From positions 34,940,576 through 35,004,575 of the forward strand of contig OZ020593.1 of NCBI GenBank assembly GCA_963971535.1: 64,000 nt of DNA. The letters are read 5' to 3'. The position numbers were made by a program, and so were the translations under genes. Positions 56,815 to 64,000 of this stretch are shown here, in pieces. Each line of letters opens with the position of its first letter. Position 1 is the stretch's first letter. The DNA comes from Notolepis coatsorum (taxonomy: Eukaryota; Chordata; Actinopteri; Aulopiformes; Paralepididae). The notes below the pieces were generated by a model that saw nothing but the letters and a program-made list of their open reading frames with translations, was not told the DNA's origin and ran no database searches.

Positions 56815-57622
56815 AAAAACCCTCAGCACGGAACTAGGCAAAATCTGCATATGGCTCGCTGATAACAAACTATCATTACACATGGGCAAAACAGAGTCCA
56901 TTCTCTTCGGTTCAAATAACAAACTCAGCAAGACCGACGGATTCTCAGTTACAGTGGGTGACAATATTGTCACAAGGAAAGACGAAATTACCTACCTGGG
57001 TTCCATCCTAGAGGCAAATCTTTCCTGTGACAAAATGGCATCCAATGTAATAAAAAAAGTCAACCAACGAACTAGATTCTTGTACCGGATCTCCTCTCTG
57101 GTAAACAAGAATACTCTGAAGACTCTGGCAGGAGCACTCATTCAAGGGTACTATGACTATGCGTGCACCTCATGGTACCAAAGCACCTCAAAGGCGCTTA
57201 AAACAAAATTACAAACATCACAAAACAAACTGGTCAGACTACTACTTGACCTGAACCCCAGAACCCACCTCACCCCTGCCCACTTTGCCAACCTAGGATG
57301 GCTTAGAGTAGACGACAGAGTACAGCAACTTGCAATGGGCCTGGTCTACAAGATACACTATACGACCGGGGTGCCCATGTACATGTCAAAATACTTCCCA
57401 AAGGTCAGTGAATACCACAACCACTACACCAGAGGAAGCTCAACAAATCATGTTAAACCCAGATTCGGCTCAAACAAGGGACTAAACACGTTTCGCAATT
57501 ATGCCACAACAATGTGGAACGCCCTACCCAAAGCTGTAAAGGAATGTGAATCCCTGCCCACATTCAAAACCGCCCTTAAAGAGCACCTACGGGAGGCTGC
57601 AATTCGAAACTGGCCACCATAA
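56804..57622 (+). CDS. C-terminal part of the same LINE ORF2, after the RT core
   Basis: This is a 272-codon frame. The start resembles RT motif D (KICIWLADNKLSLHMGKTESILFG), followed by ITYLGS, the thumb-like helices and the C-terminal domain (GALIQGYYDYACTSWY, MWNALPKAVKECESLPTFKT). Motifs A, B and C (catalytic Asp residues) are absent, so about 250 or more residues are missing between this and the upstream frame. The two frames overlap at 56804-56814, where GGTTGAA occurs twice in tandem, which suggests a deletion between short repeats. The ATG at 56804 is formally available, but no independent function is known. Confidence 0.82.
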   Translation: MKVEKTLSTELGKICIWLADNKLSLHMGKTESILFGSNNKLSKTDGFSVTVGDNIVTRKDEITYLGSILEANLSCDKMASNVIKKVNQRTRFLYRISSLVNKNTLKTLAGALIQGYYDYACTSWYQSTSKALKTKLQTSQNKLVRLLLDLNPRTHLTPAHFANLGWLRVDDRVQQLAMGLVYKIHYTTGVPMYMSKYFPKVSEYHNHYTRGSSTNHVKPRFGSNKGLNTFRNYATTMWNALPKAVKECESLPTFKTALKEHLREAAIRNWPP

Positions 57623-58047
57623 ATGCCCAAAACCCCCACCACCTCCTAATAGACAGTCTCCTCCCCACCGCATGTATATATTCCCTCCCCGCCGTATGTA
57701 TATTCCCCTCCCACCCACCCACCCCCTCCTAATGTACAGTCCCCTCCCCATCATATGTATATACTCTGTCAGGATCTAGGGGTAACAGTACTGTATATTT
57801 GAATACCGCCTATGTCACAAATGTATCAGTACTAAATACCTATATGTCCCTATGCCATAAATGTCATGTATGTTGTGTATGTCATAAATGTCTATATGAA
57901 TTGAAAATGGGGGACCCTGATGGAAACAAGACAAACGTCTTTCTCAGGTCTGCATCCCCTTAACAATTGTATGTATTGAGCCGTACTGTATTGTACCCAT
58001 TCTGCAATCTGTTAAATAAAGTTTTCATTCATTCATTCATTCATTCA
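57623..58047 (+). mobile_element. LINE 3' UTR and (TTCA)n tail
   Basis: The 3' UTR ends CTGTTAAATAAAGTTTTCAT followed by five TTCA units. Antisense copies of this tail lie at 36091-36704. The microsatellite tail in place of a poly(A) tail is typical of the L2/CR1 group. Confidence 0.82.
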
Positions 58048-59017
58048 CTGTGTAGTGTGGTAGACACAGCTCCCTGCCCCCTCCCCTCAGGTTTGGTGTG
58101 AACGATGGTCTGATTCAGGCAGAGGCAGAGCACCGTTTACACCTGTGAATGTGATTGCCATGAAATGGGTTGCATTCCATCCCTAGAGGCAATTAGTCTC
58201 ATAGTAGACACCGGCCTAACGAGTGGCTATTGTTATGATAATGCGAGGTAGCGCCGGCAGGCAGGTAAACATGACGGCGAGAGTCGAGTGCAGCGCGTTC
58301 TTGAGTGCACGCGCATGCGCGCACACATCTGTGCATGTGCGTGCACGCGCTTCTGCTCAAATCTTTGGGTGCACGGAGTGCAATCCCGTCCCATGAAAAA
58401 CACATCCCTGGTGTTATTCACTGTCAAAGATGCAAAGAAAAATCATAATTCATATTCTCTGTGAGGGCTAGGTGAACACTGCACGCTTCCCAACGAGGGG
58501 CGTGCCGAACAATCTGCTTCAAGCACCTGAGGGTGGTTGGCAATCAGCTCGTCGGGAGAGTACAAGTATTGCCGACTGCCTTCCACTCGTGGCCAGGTCG
58601 TCTTGTTGCTTCCATCTACTGTCGCGTCTCCGGTGTGAGATGTCGTGCCATCTGTACACTACCACCTACTGCCGCGTCTCCGGTGTGAGACGTCGTGCCA
58701 TCCACTGCCGTATGGTGCCGCGTCTCCGGTGTGAGACATCGTGTCGCTCCCCGTTTTCCCCGGGCAGGATTCCTGTGCGTGTGCGTTTCTCTCTCTCTCC
58801 GTGGCTCCTCGTTCCTGGTGTGAGACGTCGTTGTCACTCCCTATTTTCCCCGGGAGGATTCCTGTGTACTCGCTCTTTTTCCGTGGACCCTAGTTTTGTT
58901 GAGTTGCCCGTCGGCAGTTTGCCCCTGGTGAGTCTTGCACAAGACTAGACTCAGAACTTTCACTTTATCCCTGGACTCTAGTGTATTCACCTTCGGGTGG
59001 TGTTTTTTCATTCGCCC
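58048..59017. other. Unassigned; no gene supported
   Basis: A 158-codon frame (58472-58948) runs through the CGTCTC repeat region and shows no known domain. GCGC/ATGC-rich sequence near 58300-58350. Confidence 0.45.
58620..58834 (+). repeat. Four copies of a CGTCTC...GAGACG mini-hairpin unit
   Basis: GCGTCTCCGGTGTGAGACGT-type units occur at about 58622, 58674, 58719 and (shortened) 58813. CGTCTC and GAGACG pair within each unit. TTTTCCCCGGG(C)AGGATTCCTGTG is also repeated after the third and fourth units. Confidence 0.8.
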
Positions 59018-59267
59018 TTAACACTTTGAGTGCCACGCCGGGTTTTCCTTTTTACCCCCTTGATGCCACCATCCACTTCAATGTTAACGTTAATATCGCC
59101 TAATCTATGTTTTAAATTATGGCTATGTGTCTAATCTGCCCGTCGCTTATCAAAGACTATTTTCCAGTCAGTGCTGTCAAGGCAGATTGGTTTTTTATCG
59201 CTTCATTTCCGTTTTAGAGCATTTAGAAAAGCACCAGTTTTGAGATAAAAAACAGTTAATTCTGGAC
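59018..59267. mobile_element. Left part of a third piggyBac-like element, cut by the BEL element
   Basis: Begins TTAACACTTTGAGTGCC. 59117-59225 matches 41574-41690 in the second family member (GGCTATGTGTCTAATCTGCC, CCGTCGCTTATCAA). The homology stops at 59267, where the LTR begins; the other part should lie beyond the window. Confidence 0.75.
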
Positions 59268-60634
59268 TGTAACTGAGGGGTACAATTCCCTGACTGTATT
59301 GATAAGTATGGTATCATTAAACCACTACCGCTTTATGTACTTTAACTACTGGCCATACAGTACACGATATCTAAATATGATGAACACTTTCCCACAATGA
59401 AATCGGGTCCACACAAAGGTAATAATCAAATATTTAATATATAGCAAAGGGTACATATAACATTCACTATTACGTTTATGATTTGAATGCACTTGTAAGG
59501 CAAATGAGTACTCGTAGGCAAATCAACACTGAATGTCCAATCTCTGGTTACGCAGGAAGCAAGTATACAACCTGGCTCTTAGGGAATTATAACGATGGCA
59601 CACTTAATGATTATAGCTGGATATACTGTAGGGGTCCTCCCGGTTGTAAGCCGGTAGGGGGGGTAGGAGAGCCGTCGGCAGTATCCCGTCTGGTCAACGA
59701 TGTCTAGGGAGACTTCAGGTACAGAAGACAGTGCAGTAGAATCTTGATCCACAGATGAATACACCTTGGCTCTCTTGTAGGCTGTAGCTGTAGCTCCACA
59801 GTGAAGAAGAAGCGAGGCGACCTCAGTCTGGTCTGAGCGCCGTCTCACCTTGACTCCTCTCGGGGTAAATCCAACACTCACCGGTGTTGGCGATTATCCG
59901 CTCCACAAATCAAAGTACCAAAGCAAATATATATTCCATGCCGCATAGGGCTCAGCAGTCGTCGGGTAGGTAATCCAATGTACAGGTCCACTCGGTCCTC
60001 GCCTAGAACTCCTCGGATGAAAGCACCACGTGTGGTCTGCCCAACCTGGTTAAGACTCTAGATAACACGAGGAAGCGACGGGGATGCTGCTCACTTTAGA
60101 ACTCTAACCGCACGATGCACCATACACGATAGACTATTATTACTTAATAGAAATACGGTGCCAAACTCTGACAATTCAGCTATTAATTCGCACGAGGTCT
60201 CAATGCTATTCTAAGGCCAAACAGGCCATACTACACCGCACGCGGTATCGTGGGGTGAGGCTTCACGTTCTGTTACTTAGTTGGGTAGAAGGGTAAAGGA
60301 CTAAGGGTCGTCTACATTTACTTGCGCCATATTTATATGCACGGTGAACAAATAGTGCCACTCTCTTTTCGGTAGCCGTATTCCTGCGCAGAGCCGGGGC
60401 TAGTAGGGACATGTTTCGTCTGTACCATTGAACTTGGCTCCAAGGGGCTTGTCTCCTGGCGCCAGGTCCTTGTCCAATAAGAGAATGAACTATTATGGGC
60501 TATAGTAGACTAAAGGGATATTCCGTGTACATGTACAAGGAATATACAAGGGATATCAAACGATATACAAATACTATTCAATATATATCCATAAATAAAT
60601 ATATATATTCGGTTTAATCTGATCCTTCACAACA
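59268..60634 (-). mobile_element. 3' LTR of the BEL/Pao element
   Basis: Begins on the minus strand TGTTGTGAAGGATCAGATTA directly after a polypurine tract (AGGGGGCGGC, 60635-60644). The other end at 59268 is inferred from alignment with the LTR-like block at 48395 and from the break in the piggyBac-like repeat. Length is about 1.37 kb. The 5' LTR is outside the window, so the pair cannot be compared. Confidence 0.75.
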
Positions 60635-60644
60635 GCCGCCCCCT
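60635..60644 (-). promoter_or_regulatory. Polypurine tract priming plus-strand synthesis
   Basis: AGGGGGCGGC on the minus strand abuts the TGTTGTG start of the 3' LTR, the standard position for an LTR-retrotransposon polypurine tract. Confidence 0.7.
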
Positions 60645-60727
60645 AATTAGTCCCACCTAATTAGCTAAGCAGAGACAGATTAACCGCACTGTCCACTACT
60701 CAATGTCCGCTGTGAGGGTCAGTCAAC

Positions 60728-63700
60728 TCACAAAGTCATAGGGTCATGGTCGTCATCGATAGTATCGGGGAGCCTTGGCAGTTCTATTAGCCTCGCCACG
60801 GGTCGGGTGTAGGTCCGTCCTTGGACGAGCACTTCAGCTGCTCGGACCTTTCCATCGGCACCGGTGATCACTTTGCTTACGCGGCCAGCCGGCCACATAG
60901 CTCGGGGTAGTGACTGGTCGATAATCATGACGACTGTTCCTTCTGTCAAATTGTCTCTCTCTTTCACCCATTTCTGGCGGGTCTGTAGAGACGGTAGGTA
61001 GTGGAGTAGGAAGCTGTTCCAAAACTTGTCAGCCAGTACTTGACTGTACCTCCACATTCTTCGGCCGTTCGCTTCTTCAGGCCTGTACATTGTCTGGGGT
61101 AGCGCGGGGTCCAGCCGCCCCATCAAGAGTGTGTTGGGGGTGACTGGGTCGACATCTGCTACATCACTTGAGACGTAACCGAGGGGCTTTGAGTTCAATA
61201 CTCCCTCGATCTCCGTGAGGACTGTCATTAGGACTTCTTCCGCCACGGTCTGGGCCCCAAGCACGGCGTACAGGGCTGTCTTTATGGAACGTACTTCTCG
61301 TTCCCAGGTTCCACCGAAGTGAGGTGCGTTCGGGGGATTAAACTGGAAGTCAATCTGGGATGGAGCGAGGTGGGTCTTAAGTTCTGGGCCCATAGCTTGG
61401 AAGCTCTCTCTCAGCTCTCTTTCTCCGCCTTTGAAGTTTGTCCCGTGATCAGACAACAATGTAGACGGTTTTCCTTTCCGTGATGTGAATCTTCGGAAGG
61501 CCATAAGGAATGAGTCTGTGCTCATGGTTGGAAGGAGTTCGATATGTATCGCTCTGGTAGTCATGCATTTGAATACAATACCCCACCGCTTCTCGGTTCC
61601 TCTTCCTCTCTTTATATACAGCGGGCCGAAACAGTCCATACCGGTGGAGTGAAAAGGCTTGTCGCCGAGTCGGAGGCGACAGGGAGGTAGGTCAGCCATC
61701 CGGGGTATACTGGGCTGGGCTCGCCACTTACGACAGTCTAGACAGGTTCGCTGGAAGCGCCGCACTGCTTCTCTCCCTTGCAGTATCCAATAACGACGTC
61801 TGATCTCCGCGAAGACTCTCTCTGCCCCTGCGTGGTGCACATCCTCGTCGTATTTCTTTATAATCAGGTCTGTGACCTTGTGTCGGCTGTTCAGGACTAT
61901 CGGGTACTTGACGTCATCCGGTAAGTCTGGGGCTCTCCGCAGACGACCACCCACTCTGATGAGATTATGGGCGTCGCTCTCGGGGGCTAGGTGGAGCAGT
62001 CTGCTGTCTGATGGGACGGGCTTTGCTCCCTGTAGACAGGCTAGCTCATCGGGGAACGAGTCTCTCTGGGCTCGTTGTAATAGAAGAAGTTCTGCTTCTT
62101 CGTAGTCAGCTGCTGAAATGTCAGTGGTGGGCTGAACCTCTGGGTGGTGCCACAGAAATGTCTTTAGCTGCGCACTCTGTAGGGTGAGGCAATCGTCTAG
62201 ATCGGGGTCTGTGGGGACGAGTGTGTGTGTCAACCCACAGAACATAGGTTTCTTGTTCTCTGCCTCCTCTTTACTCGCCTCCCGTGGGGTGGGTGTAGGC
62301 CACTCTTCTTCGGGGAGCTTGAGAAACTCTGGTCCGTCACTGTAGAGGTTGTGACGGGTGAGGTCATCCAGGGACATTCCCCGGGTGATGACGTCAGCTG
62401 GGTTGTGTTTGGTGTCCACATACCTCCAGCTCGCTACTTCTGTTAACTCTTGAATCTCGGTGACTCTGACTCCCACGAAGACCTTGTATCTGCACGAATC
62501 AGACCGGATCCATGTGAGTACTGTCGTGGAGTCTGACCACAAGATTGTTCTTTGCACCGGGATGGTGAGTTCACGTTGGATTAACGTGGCGAGCTGCGCT
62601 CCTGCTAGGGCTGCGCAGAGCTCTAGACGCGGGATAGATTGTTGCTTTCGTGGGGCTATTCTTGAGCGAGCCAGGATGAAAGCAGTATGTATTTCTCCTC
62701 CCTCCTCTCGGGCACGCAAGTAGGCCACCGAACCGTAGGCTACTTCGGAGGCGTCGCTGAATACGTGCAGGTCGATCTTGCATGTCTCTGGCCTCACTGT
62801 GGGTGGGAAGTAGCTGCGGCGTATATTAACACCTGGGAGTGAGCGGAGTTCCGTCTCCCACTCTCTCCATGTGGATGCAAGGTGTTCGGGTATGGGATCG
62901 TCCCAGCCCTGGTCCTTGTCCCATAGCGCTCTTACAATCATCTTTGCCCTGGTGGTGTAAGGTAGAATACATCCCAACGGGTCATATTGTCTGGCGAGTG
63001 TTCTGTATACACTCCGTCTGGTGGTCGGTATTGCCGTCGACCTTCCCTGCTCCTTGGTCAGGGGTTTGTGTCTATAATGGAGCGAGTCTGTTTTGAAGCG
63101 CCAGACTAGTCCTAGTGTCATTTCTTGGGCTTCTCCTGGGATGGTCGCCATCCAGGTGTCGCTGCTCGCTGCCTTATCCTCGGGGGAGAGGCTGCGCAGT
63201 ACTTGCGGGTCGCTGCTGGCCCACTGCCTGAGATCAAAGCCGCCTTTGATCAGGGAGGCGCGGAGCTTGAGTAGGAGAGCCTCGGCTTCTTCTGGCGTCG
63301 AGACGCTTTGTAAACAGTTGTCCACGTAGAAACTATTTGTCACACTTTGTTGGACCTCTTCATCTGCTGCTGGGTCCTCTGCGACGTGTTTTTGTAGTGC
63401 AAACGTAGCACAGCATGGGCTGCATGTGGTTCCGAAAGGGAGGACTTCCCATTGATAGATGGCTGGGTGCTCATCTCCGATCCTCTCTCTCCATAGGAAC
63501 CGCAGCAGGGGCTTGTCCTCCTCCACTAGTCTCACCTGCAGGAACATCCCTTTGATGTCGCCGCTGATAGCCACCTTGTCCTGGCGGAAGCGTAGTAGCA
63601 CGCCTAGTAGGGAGGGGCCGAGTGTTGGGCCGGCCAAGAGTTCTTTATTCAGATTTTGTGATCCGATCTGGTAGCTGCAGTTAAACACAATGCGATCCTT

Positions 63701-64000
63701 GCCGTTGTGGTGGACCTTGTGGTGCGGCACGTACCATGATTCGGTCGTCTGATCGGCCTCTTTAATGTCAATTTTCTTTATGTGTCCCGCTGTGATTAGC
63801 TTGTTAATCTCAGCGCGGTACACAGCTTCTTGAGCGGGGTCTTTGGCTAGGCGCCGCTCTGTGTTCAATAGATACCGCTCCGTCGCCTCTTTTGTGGCGT
63901 GAAAGGTGGGCATTCCCTCTCGCCTCAGGAGTGGAGTTGCGTATCTCATCACTCCGTTGACGTTGACTCTCTTTGTCCCGTGCTCGAGGAGGGCTATAGC
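60728..64000 (-). CDS. BEL/Pao retrotransposon Pol (RT, RNase H, integrase), N-terminus outside window
   Basis: The frame is open from the window edge (reading ALLEHGTKRVNVNGVMRYAT) to the stop at 60728, about 1090 codons without a break. Numbering from residue 1 at 63952, domains in order are: RT (about 45-250) with Asp132 in SGDIKGMF and YVDN at 209-212; Pao-type linker; RNase H with Asp400 (FSDAS), Glu444, Asp474 (WSDST) and Asp520; integrase with zinc-binding His706/707 and Cys737/740, and catalytic Asp773, Asp835, Glu885; then the C-terminal domain typical of BEL integrases (about 965-1060). Pol copies element RNA and inserts the cDNA. The second Asp of YxDD is Asn; from memory this occurs in related fish elements. 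Gag and protease must lie upstream, outside the window. GTG at 63952 is an internal codon, not a start. Confidence 0.95.
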   Translation of the reverse strand, partial: AIALLEHGTKRVNVNGVMRYATPLLRREGMPTFHATKEATERYLLNTERRLAKDPAQEAVYRAEINKLITAGHIKKIDIKEADQTTESWYVPHHKVHHNGKDRIVFNCSYQIGSQNLNKELLAGPTLGPSLLGVLLRFRQDKVAISGDIKGMFLQVRLVEEDKPLLRFLWRERIGDEHPAIYQWEVLPFGTTCSPCCATFALQKHVAEDPAADEEVQQSVTNSFYVDNCLQSVSTPEEAEALLLKLRASLIKGGFDLRQWASSDPQVLRSLSPEDKAASSDTWMATIPGEAQEMTLGLVWRFKTDSLHYRHKPLTKEQGRSTAIPTTRRSVYRTLARQYDPLGCILPYTTRAKMIVRALWDKDQGWDDPIPEHLASTWREWETELRSLPGVNIRRSYFPPTVRPETCKIDLHVFSDASEVAYGSVAYLRAREEGGEIHTAFILARSRIAPRKQQSIPRLELCAALAGAQLATLIQRELTIPVQRTILWSDSTTVLTWIRSDSCRYKVFVGVRVTEIQELTEVASWRYVDTKHNPADVITRGMSLDDLTRHNLYSDGPEFLKLPEEEWPTPTPREASKEEAENKKPMFCGLTHTLVPTDPDLDDCLTLQSAQLKTFLWHHPEVQPTTDISAADYEEAELLLLQRAQRDSFPDELACLQGAKPVPSDSRLLHLAPESDAHNLIRVGGRLRRAPDLPDDVKYPIVLNSRHKVTDLIIKKYDEDVHHAGAERVFAEIRRRYWILQGREAVRRFQRTCLDCRKWRAQPSIPRMADLPPCRLRLGDKPFHSTGMDCFGPLYIKRGRGTEKRWGIVFKCMTTRAIHIELLPTMSTDSFLMAFRRFTSRKGKPSTLLSDHGTNFKGGERELRESFQAMGPELKTHLAPSQIDFQFNPPNAPHFGGTWEREVRSIKTALYAVLGAQTVAEEVLMTVLTEIEGVLNSKPLGYVSSDVADVDPVTPNTLLMGRLDPALPQTMYRPEEANGRRMWRYSQVLADKFWNSFLLHYLPSLQTRQKWVKERDNLTEGTVVMIIDQSLPRAMWPAGRVSKVITGADGKVRAAEVLVQGRTYTRPVARLIELPRLPDTIDDDHDPMTL

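Overview
This window looks like teleost fish nuclear DNA. The evidence is the mix of repeats (BEL/Pao, DIRS, Rex1/L2-type LINEs, tRNA-derived SINEs, hAT and piggyBac-like elements), the low coding density, long (CA)n and (CT)n arrays, and the absence of operons or bacterial signals. I find no convincing host protein-coding gene. Almost everything I can name is a mobile element or a tandem repeat.

Layout. 1-13 kb: mostly unassigned DNA with LINE 3' ends, a small piggyBac-like element (2643-3600), simple repeats and one SINE (12316-12779). 13.4-14.7 kb: a putative hAT element holding a LINE 3' end. 15.0-21.7 kb: a minus-strand DIRS-like retrotransposon with inverted terminal repeats and an internal complementary region. 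Its RT, RNase H and tyrosine recombinase are all degraded; the recombinase has a 289-bp tandem duplication and is split by a short LINE with a 12-bp target duplication. 21.8-28.7 kb: minisatellites, one of them invaded by a TIR transposon that carries two tRNA-like sequences. 29-34.3 kb: LINE tails and SINEs.

34.5-42.6 kb is a nest. A piggyBac-like element (TTAA ends) contains a second DIRS-like element, which contains a hAT element (8-bp target duplication), which contains two antisense L2-type LINE tails. The DIRS-like body also carries a 5S rRNA-like sequence. 43.9-48.4 kb: an old LINE broken by three insertions (a Rex1-like LINE, an antisense LINE tail and a solo LTR), followed by a BEL-type LTR-like block. 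50.4 kb: a SINE. 51.4-52.7 kb: an internally deleted hAT element keeping the transposase C-terminus and containing a 626-bp near-perfect fold-back.

54.6-58.05 kb: an L2/CR1-type LINE with an open endonuclease ORF and a 2A-like motif, but with the reverse transcriptase core deleted. 59.0-64.0 kb: a third piggyBac-like end cut by the 3' LTR of a minus-strand BEL/Pao element. Its Pol frame (RT, RNase H, integrase, C-terminal domain) is open to the window edge and is the best preserved coding sequence here.

The genes do not form a pathway. The organising principle is repeated insertion of elements into elements, which allows a relative insertion order to be read from the junctions. Family names rest on motif recognition only; no search was run.
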